Shown piece after piece: positions 1 through 7,863 of a DNA stretch of 64,000 nt; the stretch's first letter is position 1; the number at the start of each line of letters is the position of its first letter. The DNA comes from Gammaproteobacteria bacterium. GTDB lineage: Bacteria > Pseudomonadota > Gammaproteobacteria > Burkholderiales > Sulfuricellaceae. The translations under genes and the position numbers were made by a program. Below the pieces are notes generated by a model, which searched no databases, was not told the origin of the DNA, and was given only the letters and a program-made list of their open reading frames with translations. Location of the stretch: positions 233,783-297,782 of the forward strand of contig JAHJGO010000011.1 of the NCBI GenBank assembly GCA_018824405.1, given 5' to 3'.

Positions 1-1
1 C

Positions 2-220
2 GGCCATGGCCCGCGCCGGGCAAAATTCGTGCTGGCGGCAGAACATGAAGAAGGCGGAAAGCATTATCTGAGTGCCTTTAATTTCACCTATTCCGCCGAT
101 GCCGATCGCAACCGGGATTTGCTGGCCGGATTGGGGTTTGGCGTATTTGGCATGCTGCTGGCAGCCCCGCTGCTGCGTCGCAAGAAGGCCGAAAATAACA
201 AAAGCACGAAGGAGGCATGA
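2..220 (+). CDS. C-terminal end of an unidentified membrane-anchored protein (cut by window edge)
   Basis: The frame is open from the first bases of the window to a TGA at 218-220, so this is the tail of a gene that starts upstream. What remains (about 72 residues) is a polar stretch followed by one hydrophobic segment of about 20 residues and a basic end (RRKKAENNK), that is, a C-terminal membrane anchor with the tail probably in the cytoplasm. The last bases overlap the ATG of the next gene (ATGA), so the two are translationally coupled. I do not recognise the family from this fragment. Confidence 0.6.
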   Translation, partial: GHGPRRAKFVLAAEHEEGGKHYLSAFNFTYSADADRNRDLLAGLGFGVFGMLLAAPLLRRKKAENNKSTKEA

Positions 221-1275
221 TGCTTAAGGCGATATTCCCCACACTTGGCCGCTTCCGGCTGTTCGTCCAGATCGCCATGCTATTGCTGACGGTGTATGGC
301 TCCAACGTGGTTGGCTTCTACATGGCGGAGAAAATATCCAATGCGCTGCCAGCGCTTTCCTGTGCCTACGACCAGCAGAATGGCGCCTATTGCGTGCTGA
401 TTCCTACCCAGCACCAGTTGCACCATCGCATCGGCGAGGCATTGGTCAAGGCCCAGCAGCTTACCTTCCAGATGGTGCTGCCGCTGCTGTTCACGCTGCT
501 CACCTTCTTCACCTTCTTTTTCGTGCTGAGCAAGGCTTTTTGCGGCTGGATCTGTCCACTGGGAACGATCCAGGAGCTGATCAACAAGCTTGGGCGCAAG
601 CTCAACATGCAGCTGCGACGCTTCGAGGACGGCAACGTCAGCAAGGTGCGACCGGTGAAATGGCTGATGCTGCTGGTTCTGGTGCTGGCCTTGCCGCTCC
701 TGACCGGGCTGGGCGTCACGCCGCACAGCCTCGGCAACCCGTTCTGCGATGTCTGCCCCTCGCGTATCGCCACCACCCTGCTCACCGGCAGCACCGAGCA
801 ACTGGCCTTGCGCACCGGCGACGGCATTGCCTTCACTCTGGGCGCCATCGCCAATACCATGGCCGGTTTCATCCTGATCGCCGCGTTCGCCGTGCGCCAG
901 CCATTCTGCCGCATCTGTCCGCTGCTCTCGTTCAACGCCGTGTTCCAGCGCCTCTCACCGATGCGGCTGGTGAAGAAGCAGCACGACAAGTGCGACAAGT
1001 GCGGCATCTGCGCCAAGGCCTGCCCGATGGACATCCACGAGATTGCCCGCGAACACGGCAGCAAGGCTTATCACGAGGATTGCACCTTGTGCGGTCGCTG
1101 CGCCGAGTTCTGCCCGGATGACGACGTGATCCAGATGAAATGGGGGCCGATCCCGCTATTCAAGTCCAGCCGCGAGTATTACAAGAAGCGCATGAAGGGC
1201 GAAATGCCGGACGGCACCATCAAGATCGTTGCCGCTCCGCGAAAACTGTCTGCGGGTGCTGAAGAAAATGCTTGA
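217..1275 (+). CDS. NapH/NosR-like polyferredoxin membrane protein
   Basis: A 352-residue integral membrane iron-sulfur protein. Several hydrophobic helices alternate with short Cys motifs (CGWICPLG, CDVCPS, CRICPLL), and the C-terminal soluble part carries two classical [4Fe-4S] ferredoxin motifs starting at Cys259 (CDKCGICAKACP) and Cys289 (CTLCGRCAEFCP). This is the layout of NapH, the C-terminal half of NosR and CcoG, which pass electrons from the quinol pool to periplasmic partners. It is longer than NapH (about 290 residues) and no napA or nosZ is in view, so the partner is unknown. It overlaps the upstream gene by 4 bases and the next by 8. Given the copper receptor downstream, a role in copper or nos maturation is plausible but inferred. 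Confidence 0.75.
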   Translation: MMLKAIFPTLGRFRLFVQIAMLLLTVYGSNVVGFYMAEKISNALPALSCAYDQQNGAYCVLIPTQHQLHHRIGEALVKAQQLTFQMVLPLLFTLLTFFTFFFVLSKAFCGWICPLGTIQELINKLGRKLNMQLRRFEDGNVSKVRPVKWLMLLVLVLALPLLTGLGVTPHSLGNPFCDVCPSRIATTLLTGSTEQLALRTGDGIAFTLGAIANTMAGFILIAAFAVRQPFCRICPLLSFNAVFQRLSPMRLVKKQHDKCDKCGICAKACPMDIHEIAREHGSKAYHEDCTLCGRCAEFCPDDDVIQMKWGPIPLFKSSREYYKKRMKGEMPDGTIKIVAAPRKLSAGAEENA

Positions 1276-1933
1276 TACCATCATGCCGGGCGGTGGCGTG
1301 CCCTTGCCCGAAACCATCGGCATGTTCTCGGTCTGGCTGCTCGGCGTTTCCATGGGCCTGACTGCCTGCACCGTCACTTGCCTGCCGTTCATGGGCACCT
1401 GGGTGCTGGGGCGCGGCGGCAGCAATCGCGAGACGCTGGTCGATACCGGCGTGTTCCTGCTTGGCCGGGTGACGGCCTACAGCCTGCTTGGCGGCCTGGC
1501 CGGCGCGCTCGGGATGTGGCTGACCCAGGCGCTCTCCAGCGGCATCGGCAATGCCTTTATCGGTGCCGCCAGCATTGCCGCAGGGGCATGGCTGTTCCTG
1601 CCGTCGCGGCGCACAAGTCCATGCAGCGCGGCTAGACGGGGCGCCGGCACGCCGCCTTTTCTGCTCGGTTTCTCGCTCAGCCTCACCCCCTGCGCCCCGT
1701 TGGCCTCGCTCCTGGCTGTCTGCGCCATCTCAGGCGGCACTTTGTCCGGCGCGGGCTACGGCCTGATGTTCGGTCTAGGCGCAGCCCTGACGCCACTGCT
1801 GCTGTTGCTTCCCCTGCTCAACCTGTTCGGCGCCCGGATGCGGGAAAGCCAGCCTTGGCTGACAAAATGGATCCGCTATGGCGCGGGGATGGTCCTGGTC
1901 CTGATCGGAATGCGTCGTCTCTGGCTGATCTAG
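1268..1933 (+). CDS. TauE/SafE-DsbD-like six-helix membrane protein
   Basis: A 221-residue polytopic membrane protein counted from the ATG at 1268, which overlaps the preceding gene by 8 bases. The open frame extends further upstream only through a TTG inside that gene. It has about six hydrophobic segments, and the first contains paired Cys (TACTVTCLPF), as in the DsbD/CcdA-like and 'sulfite exporter TauE/SafE/UreH-type' proteins often found with heavy-metal and cytochrome maturation genes. A second Cys (SLTPCAPLASLL) lies in the start of helix 4 at the position symmetric to the first, which fits a thiol-relay CcdA-like fold. A role in passing reductant to the thioredoxin-like protein at 5590 is inference. 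Confidence 0.6.
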   Translation: MLDTIMPGGGVPLPETIGMFSVWLLGVSMGLTACTVTCLPFMGTWVLGRGGSNRETLVDTGVFLLGRVTAYSLLGGLAGALGMWLTQALSSGIGNAFIGAASIAAGAWLFLPSRRTSPCSAARRGAGTPPFLLGFSLSLTPCAPLASLLAVCAISGGTLSGAGYGLMFGLGAALTPLLLLLPLLNLFGARMRESQPWLTKWIRYGAGMVLVLIGMRRLWLI

Positions 1934-1942
1934 AGCACGCCC

Positions 1943-1959
1943 TGCGACATCTTGTCGCA
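1943..1959. promoter_or_regulatory. perfect 7-bp inverted repeat upstream of the first TonB receptor
   Basis: TGCGACA, a TCT spacer and TGTCGCA form a perfect inverted repeat directly after the stop of the membrane protein gene. There is no T-run after it, so it is not a standard terminator. It could be an operator or a short mRNA hairpin. Confidence 0.3.
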
Positions 1960-2002
1960 TTCACTGAATGGGCAAAGACCTTTACCATCCCCATACTTTA
2001 AA

Positions 2003-2016
2003 TTGATTTAGCTCAA
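2003..2016 (+). promoter_or_regulatory. FNR/DNR-like box
   Basis: TTGAT-TTAG-CTCAA differs by one base from the FNR/CRP-family consensus TTGAT-N4-ATCAA. Its centre is only about 27 bases before the TTG start at 2037, closer than a class II activator site would be, so repression or chance are both possible. Confidence 0.3.
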
Positions 2017-2036
2017 TAAAATAACAGGAGAATCTT

Positions 2037-4289
2037 TTGAACAACCGCCTGCATGTCAAATTACTGCCTTTAATCGTTTCCGCCGCTTGTGCAGGCATGT
2101 CGGCTTCGTTCGCACTTGCCGCCGAGGAAGTACAAAAAAGCGCCCAAAAAATGGAAGAAATGGTGGTGACTGCCACCAAAACCGCCAAGGACACTTCCGA
2201 GGCGCCCGCCACGGTAAGCGTTGTGACCAGCAAGGATATCGACAAGATGAATGTTCAGTCGGTGGATGAGGCGCTTACTTACCTGCCCGGCGTCTACACC
2301 AACCGTCCTGGAGGGCACGAGCCCAGCGTGATGGGAACCAACGTGCTGCTGCGCGGCATCCCCGATTACTCGCGCACTTTGGTGCTGGTGGATGGCCAGA
2401 CCCTGAATGATCCTTACATTGGCGCAGTTACGTGGGAATCGGTCCCGGCAGAGACGGTTGAACGCATCGAAGTGGTGCCCGGCCCGTTTTCCTCGCTCTA
2501 TGGCGGCAGCGCGATGGGTGGCGTGATCAACATCATCACCAAGGCGCCCACAAAAAGGGAATTTTCCCTCAAGGGCGGAGTTGGCACGAACAATTTCCAG
2601 AGCGGTTCACTTGTTTACCAGGATCGCCTCGGTGAACGTATCGGCATCGTCCTTGACTATGCCCACAAGCAGAGCGACGGCTACATCAAGGATGAAGTCG
2701 TGATCAAACCGGGCACTGCAGGCGGCACCATTGTCACGGGAGCCCAGCGGACCACGGATTCCAGTGGCAATGCTGCCTATCTGGTCGGAGATAAAGGGAC
2801 AAATGGCTGGAACTCGCAAAACCTGGGTGTAAAGCTGTATGTCGATCTGCCCGCGGACTCCCGGTTGACCCTGGGCGCTTCGCAGTTTCTCTATGAAAGC
2901 ACCGGGCGCAACCATTACAACACTTATCTGCGCGATGCAGCAGGCAACCCGGTAGTCGCGGGGAACGTTACGGTAGCGGGCACGAGCACCAACCTCACAG
3001 TCAGGGAAAAAGACTTCCTGACCGGCCCGGACAGTGAGATCAAGGAATACAACCGATACACCGCGGAATATGAAAAGCAGCTCGGGAAAGGATCCACGCT
3101 CAAGGCCACCCTGGGTTATTCCGACATGCCGCTGTACAACAACTATTTTGTGCTGGGCTCTGCGGCGACCTTGGCCAATGGCGGTTCTGCGAGCCGCATG
3201 CTGCGCCCGAGCAACGAGCTTTCAGGCACGGTTCAGGCCAGCTTTCCGCTGGCCGACAGCCACTATCTGGTGGCCGGAGTTTCCGGCAACAAGCGGAAGA
3301 TCGACACCATCACCTACAGCGTCAGCGACTGGCGCGATGCCGGCATTACAGGCCCGGTACAGAACCAGACCTCCGGCGAGGACACAACCTACGCACTGTT
3401 CGTGCAAGACGAAATCACGCTTTCACCGCGCCTGACCGCCTATCTTGGGGGACGCTACGATTCCTGGTCCACCGAGGGATATATTGAACAAGTGAGAGCG
3501 CCCGCATATAAAAACGAATATACCTCGCGCAGCCAGACCCATTTCAGTCCCAAGGCTTCAATGGTCTACCGCCCGGGGGACACCACGACCTTGCGCGGCT
3601 CGATCGGCAATTCATTCCACGCGCCCAATCTGCGCGATACCTTCGGCTGGTGGACGCCACAGACCGGATATACCTATACGCCCAATCCAGACCTGAAGCC
3701 TGAAACGGTCACCTCGATGGAACTCGGCATTGAGCAGCAGGTGGGTAGCGGTACGTTGCTGCGTGCCACCATTTATGAAAGCCGGCTGAAAGACCTGATC
3801 TATCGTACCCAGTCCGATACCCTGATGGAGCAAAGCGTCGCCAATGCCGGTGTTGCCAAAGTAAAGGGTATTGAACTGGAAGTTCGCCAGAAGCTGATGA
3901 ACGGCTTGACCGCTTTCGCCAACCTGACCTTCAATGATTCCAAAATCACCGAAAACCAGGCGAATCCGGCTACCGAAGGCAAGTATATGACCAGAACCCC
4001 GAGAAAAATGGCAAATATCGGGTTGCAGGGCGTGCAAGGGCCTTGGAGCGGATCTCTCACCGGACACTATGTGGGCAAGGTCTATAACAACGATGAAAAC
4101 CTGGATACGGCCAGCGGGGTCTATGGTTCCTACGATGCGTACTTCATTACCAACGCCAAGCTCTCTTATGCGATCAAGAAGGGGCTGAAGCTTTCCCTTT
4201 CGGCCAACAACCTGTTTGACCGGGATTATTACGAGTCCAGCAGGGCCATGGGCAGGGCTGTTTACGGCGAGATTGCATGGCAGATGTGA
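2037..4289 (+). CDS. TonB-dependent outer membrane receptor (CirA/FepA-like)
   Basis: A 750-residue receptor. It starts with TTG, chosen because AGGAG sits 6 bases upstream and the protein then begins with a clean signal peptide (MNNRLHVKLLPLIVSAAC...ALAAEE). A TonB box-like stretch (EEMVVTATKT) follows at about residues 41-50, then a plug domain with the usual motifs (LLRGIPDYSRTLVLVDGQ; SSLYGGSAMGGVINIITK) and a C-terminal beta-barrel with a sequence close to LSANNLFDRDYYE. It ends in WQM, where most barrels end in an aromatic residue. The substrate cannot be read from the sequence. It is followed 50 bases on by the secreted propeller gene and shares the locus with a complete TonB-ExbB-ExbD set. 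Confidence 0.88.
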   Translation: MNNRLHVKLLPLIVSAACAGMSASFALAAEEVQKSAQKMEEMVVTATKTAKDTSEAPATVSVVTSKDIDKMNVQSVDEALTYLPGVYTNRPGGHEPSVMGTNVLLRGIPDYSRTLVLVDGQTLNDPYIGAVTWESVPAETVERIEVVPGPFSSLYGGSAMGGVINIITKAPTKREFSLKGGVGTNNFQSGSLVYQDRLGERIGIVLDYAHKQSDGYIKDEVVIKPGTAGGTIVTGAQRTTDSSGNAAYLVGDKGTNGWNSQNLGVKLYVDLPADSRLTLGASQFLYESTGRNHYNTYLRDAAGNPVVAGNVTVAGTSTNLTVREKDFLTGPDSEIKEYNRYTAEYEKQLGKGSTLKATLGYSDMPLYNNYFVLGSAATLANGGSASRMLRPSNELSGTVQASFPLADSHYLVAGVSGNKRKIDTITYSVSDWRDAGITGPVQNQTSGEDTTYALFVQDEITLSPRLTAYLGGRYDSWSTEGYIEQVRAPAYKNEYTSRSQTHFSPKASMVYRPGDTTTLRGSIGNSFHAPNLRDTFGWWTPQTGYTYTPNPDLKPETVTSMELGIEQQVGSGTLLRATIYESRLKDLIYRTQSDTLMEQSVANAGVAKVKGIELEVRQKLMNGLTAFANLTFNDSKITENQANPATEGKYMTRTPRKMANIGLQGVQGPWSGSLTGHYVGKVYNNDENLDTASGVYGSYDAYFITNAKLSYAIKKGLKLSLSANNLFDRDYYESSRAMGRAVYGEIAWQM

Positions 4290-4339
4290 TGTCGCATCGA
4301 CCGGATGCTTAGCGCTCCGGTCGATGGAATCCAAGACAT

Positions 4340-5593
4340 ATGACGAAAATACTTCTGTCCTTTCTGTTTTTCTCCATGGCAAGCCTGCCCTGCAAGGCGG
4401 CGGCAGATGCGCCTGCCCACGCGGAACATGGTGCCTCGGCATCCGTATCCGTGGCCCCGGCGCAGAAGCCGGACCGGGAAAAAATCTGGCGCAACATTCT
4501 CGCCCAGCCTTCTCTCGCCACTTCCACGGCTTTTGACGCCAAGGGCCGCCTGTGGCGAGTTCTGGCGCAGGAGGGGCGCATCCGAGTCAGTTATTCCGAT
4601 GATCGCGGTAATCGCTTCAGCACCCCGGTGGTTGTTAACGAGATCCCGGAGCATATCGCCGGAGACGGTGAGAACCGCCCCAAAATCCTGGTCAGGAACG
4701 AGGTAATCTACCTATCCTGGACCCAGGCGCTGGACAAGCCCATGACCGGGCACATCCGTTTCAGCCGCTCGACAGATGGCGGCAAGACGTTTTCGTGGCC
4801 TGTCACGGTCAACGACAATCCGGAAATCATCAGCCACCGCTTCGAGGCCATGGGCGTCAATGATCGCGGACAGGTTTATCTGGCCTGGCTCGACAAGCGC
4901 GACCTCTCCGCCGCGCAGAAAGAAGGCCGGCCTTATACCGGCGCAGCAGTGTATTACGCCGTGTCCGATGACAACGGCGCCTCCTTCCGGCCCAACCTCA
5001 AGCTGGCCGACCATTCGTGCGAATGCTGCCGGGTGGCTATGGCGATGGGGCCGGATGGCGTGCCCGTGGTGTTCTGGCGCCACATCTTCGGTACTAACAC
5101 GCGTGACTTTGCGCTCGCCCGGATCGATGAAAAAACAACAATAGTGCGTGCCACGCACGATAACTGGCAGGTAGACGGATGCCCTCATCACGGCGGAGCC
5201 ATCTCGATTGGATCGGACGGGGTCCATCATCTGGTCTGGTTCAATAACGGGCCGGAACGCCATGGCCTGTTCTACGGCTCCAGCACGGATGGCGGCATGA
5301 CCTTTTCCGCTTCTCGCCCCTTTGGCAATGAGGATGCGCAGGCCGGACACCCGGATGTGCTGAGCCTGGGGCAGAAGGTTTTCGTGGTATGGAAGGAATT
5401 TGACGGCAAGGAAGCTTCGGTGCAGGGAATGCACTCTTCCGACGGTGGCACTTCCTGGTCCGCACCGCGCCGCCTCGCCGCAACAACCGGCGCCTCGGAT
5501 CATCCCTTGCTGACCGCCAACCGGGATCAGGCATATCTTTCCTGGCAAACGGAAAAGGACGGGTTGCAGCTGGTGGAGATCGTTCAGCCATGA
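4340..5593 (+). CDS. Secreted BNR/sialidase-fold beta-propeller with Cys/His motifs
   Basis: A 417-residue exported protein with an N-terminal signal peptide (cleavage probably after the AAADA region). Repeated Asp-box-like motifs (SDDRGNRFS, STDGGKTFSWP, SDDNGASFRP, STDGGMTFS, SSDGGTSWS) mark a sialidase-type propeller, but the catalytic residues of true sialidases are not evident. Two motifs stand out: C227-E-C229-C230 and C281-P-H283-H284. Such clustered Cys and His in a periplasmic protein suggest a metal site, and copper would fit the OprC-like receptor in the same locus; this is inference. The stop codon overlaps the ATG of the thioredoxin-like gene (ATGA). Confidence 0.7.
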   Translation: MTKILLSFLFFSMASLPCKAAADAPAHAEHGASASVSVAPAQKPDREKIWRNILAQPSLATSTAFDAKGRLWRVLAQEGRIRVSYSDDRGNRFSTPVVVNEIPEHIAGDGENRPKILVRNEVIYLSWTQALDKPMTGHIRFSRSTDGGKTFSWPVTVNDNPEIISHRFEAMGVNDRGQVYLAWLDKRDLSAAQKEGRPYTGAAVYYAVSDDNGASFRPNLKLADHSCECCRVAMAMGPDGVPVVFWRHIFGTNTRDFALARIDEKTTIVRATHDNWQVDGCPHHGGAISIGSDGVHHLVWFNNGPERHGLFYGSSTDGGMTFSASRPFGNEDAQAGHPDVLSLGQKVFVVWKEFDGKEASVQGMHSSDGGTSWSAPRRLAATTGASDHPLLTANRDQAYLSWQTEKDGLQLVEIVQP

Positions 5594-6072
5594 ACCTGCG
5601 CCGGATTTTCTGCCTGGCCCTGTTCTGGTTTCTGGCCGTTGCTGCTCATGCTGCCCCGCTCGCACCAAAACCCTTTGCCCAGGGCAGCATGAAAGAAGTG
5701 GCAACCGTTCACGCCGGCAAGCCTTTTATCCTGGCTTTCTGGTCGCTGAGCTGCGTCCACTGCAAGGCTAATCTGGAACAGTTCGGCAGACTTCTTCAGC
5801 AGCACCCCCAGCTGCCGCTCGTGCTGGTTTCCACCGACACCCCGGAAGAGAGTGCGGCGATCATGACTACGCTGGAAAAATATGGCCTGGAAAAATTGCA
5901 GACTTGGGTGTTTGCCGACAGTTTCGTGGAGCGTTTGCATTTTGAAATTGATCGCAGGTGGCGCGGCGAACTGCCGCGTACCTATCTGTATGACGTCACC
6001 CACCAGGCCCGCGCCATCACCGGCAAGCTGGACAAGGCGGAAACAGAGCGCTGGGTGAAAAATCATTTCTAG
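5590..6072 (+). CDS. Periplasmic thioredoxin-like protein (TlpA/ResA family)
   Basis: A 160-residue protein with a signal peptide (MNLRRIFCLALFWFLAVAAHA) followed by one thioredoxin fold. The active site is WSLSCVHCKANL, a CxxC (CVHC) as in TlpA/ResA-type thiol-disulfide reductases, and the usual cis-proline region is seen as ELPRTYLYD. It overlaps the upstream propeller gene by ATGA, so they are coupled. A plausible role is to keep the Cys motifs of the neighbouring propeller reduced, or to deliver thiols for metal-site assembly; both are inferred from position only. Confidence 0.78.
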   Translation: MNLRRIFCLALFWFLAVAAHAAPLAPKPFAQGSMKEVATVHAGKPFILAFWSLSCVHCKANLEQFGRLLQQHPQLPLVLVSTDTPEESAAIMTTLEKYGLEKLQTWVFADSFVERLHFEIDRRWRGELPRTYLYDVTHQARAITGKLDKAETERWVKNHF

Positions 6073-6099
6073 CAAGGGACGAAGGTTTTCAGGTTAGCG

Positions 6100-6765
6100 A
6101 TGGAGGGAGAAAAAGCTCGCAGATGGTTGACAGTAGTCGTGTTGGTGGCGCTTGCCCATGCCGGGACGTGGTATGGCCTGAGCCAGTTGAAACAGGCTAT
6201 TGTTCCCCCCAGACCGTTGAAAGTGATTGAAGTGTCATTGCTGGCACCTCCGCCGCCGCCACAACCCAAGGTCACGCCGAAACAGCCGGAGCCGCCCAAA
6301 CCCGAACCCAAGCCCAGAGTGCAACCTAAGGCCAAGCCTGAACCGCGCCAGTTATTGCAGCCTCAGCCGGTGGCGGAAAGGGTCGTGGAACAGGCGCCAG
6401 AGCCGGCGCCGGTCGTTGTTGCGCCAGCCCCTCCGGCGCCTGTTGTCGCGGCGCCCCCCAAGGTTGAGGCAGAGCCGGTGGTGGAAGCCCCGCGTTTCAA
6501 CGCCGCCTATCTCAACAACCCGCCGCCGGCTTACCCCCTCTCGGCGCGTCGCAGGGGGATTGAGGGGCGGGTTCTGGTGCGGGCCGAGGTGCTGGCGGAT
6601 GGGAGCTGCAATCGGGTGGAGCTGAAAAAAACCAGCGGCTTCGATCCGCTCGACCAGGCTGCGCTGGAGGCGGTTAAAAAGTGGCGCTTCGTGCCCGCCA
6701 GAAGGGGCAGCCAATCGATCGCCGCCTGGGTGGAAGTCCCGATAATTTTTAAATTGGAAAACTGA
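6100..6765 (+). CDS. tonB: Energy transducer TonB
   Basis: A 221-residue TonB. One N-terminal transmembrane helix (about residues 9-30) is followed by a long periplasmic linker rich in Pro, Lys and Glu (PPPPPQPKVTPKQPEPPKPEPKP and on to about residue 125). The C-terminal TonB domain has the typical NPPPAYPLSARRRGIEGRVLVRAEV...SGFDPLDQAALEAVKKWRFVPAR pattern. It lies 2 bases before exbB and forms a complete TonB-ExbB-ExbD operon lying between two TonB-dependent receptors, so it is probably dedicated to them. A second, different TonB is at 19821-20738. Confidence 0.93.
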   Translation: MEGEKARRWLTVVVLVALAHAGTWYGLSQLKQAIVPPRPLKVIEVSLLAPPPPPQPKVTPKQPEPPKPEPKPRVQPKAKPEPRQLLQPQPVAERVVEQAPEPAPVVVAPAPPAPVVAAPPKVEAEPVVEAPRFNAAYLNNPPPAYPLSARRRGIEGRVLVRAEVLADGSCNRVELKKTSGFDPLDQAALEAVKKWRFVPARRGSQSIAAWVEVPIIFKLEN

Positions 6766-6767
6766 AC

Positions 6768-7424
6768 ATGTTTGGACACGCAACCTCACCTATTGTCGCC
6801 GCAACCCTGTGGCTCCTGATTACATTCTCGGTCGTTGCCTGGACGCTGATCGTGATGAAGGCCTGGATGCAGTGGCGGCTGTCGCGACAGAACGGTGCTT
6901 TCACCAAGGCTTTCTGGAGCGCACGCAATCTGGCGGAAGCGGAAACCGCCGCGCAGCAGGCCGAAGGCCCGCTCGCCCAACTGTGCCGCTCGGGATTCGA
7001 GGTGCTGCGCGAAATCGAGAAAGATGGCGCGAGCAGCCTGCAGAACAGCGGCGACAAGCAGGACGTACTGGAGCGCCGCCTGCGCGCCGAAGTGCAGAAG
7101 GAATTGCACAAGCTCGAAGGCGGCCTGATGGTGCTGGCCAGCATCGGTTCGACTGCGCCTTTCGTGGGACTGTTCGGCACGGTATGGGGCATCATGCACG
7201 CCCTGCAGGATATTTCCCGCACCGGTTCGGCCGGGCTGGACGTGGTGGCGGGGCCGATCGGCGAAGCCCTGATCGCAACAGCTGTCGGTATCGCCACCGC
7301 CATTCCTGCCGTGCTGGCCTACAACTACGGTCTGCGCCAGGTGCGCCTGTATGGCGCGGAACTGGAAGAGTTTGCCAACGACTTCCTGCATCTCGCGCTC
7401 AAATCCGGCTTCAGCGTGAAATAG
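6768..7424 (+). CDS. exbB: ExbB proton channel subunit (MotA/TolQ/ExbB family)
   Basis: A 218-residue inner-membrane protein with three hydrophobic helices (about residues 10-30, 120-145 and 165-185) separated by a cytoplasmic loop. The conserved family block is present (ASIGSTAPFVGLFGTVWGIMHALQDI, then GPIGEALIATAVGIATAIPAVLAYN). With ExbD it forms the proton-driven motor that energises TonB. The gene begins 2 bases after tonB stops and exbD follows after 10 bases. Confidence 0.93.
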   Translation: MFGHATSPIVAATLWLLITFSVVAWTLIVMKAWMQWRLSRQNGAFTKAFWSARNLAEAETAAQQAEGPLAQLCRSGFEVLREIEKDGASSLQNSGDKQDVLERRLRAEVQKELHKLEGGLMVLASIGSTAPFVGLFGTVWGIMHALQDISRTGSAGLDVVAGPIGEALIATAVGIATAIPAVLAYNYGLRQVRLYGAELEEFANDFLHLALKSGFSVK

Positions 7425-7434
7425 GGAGCGGATC

Positions 7435-7839
<405 letters not shown>

Positions 7840-7863
7840 TTTTTAACAAGTAAGGAGGTTCTC

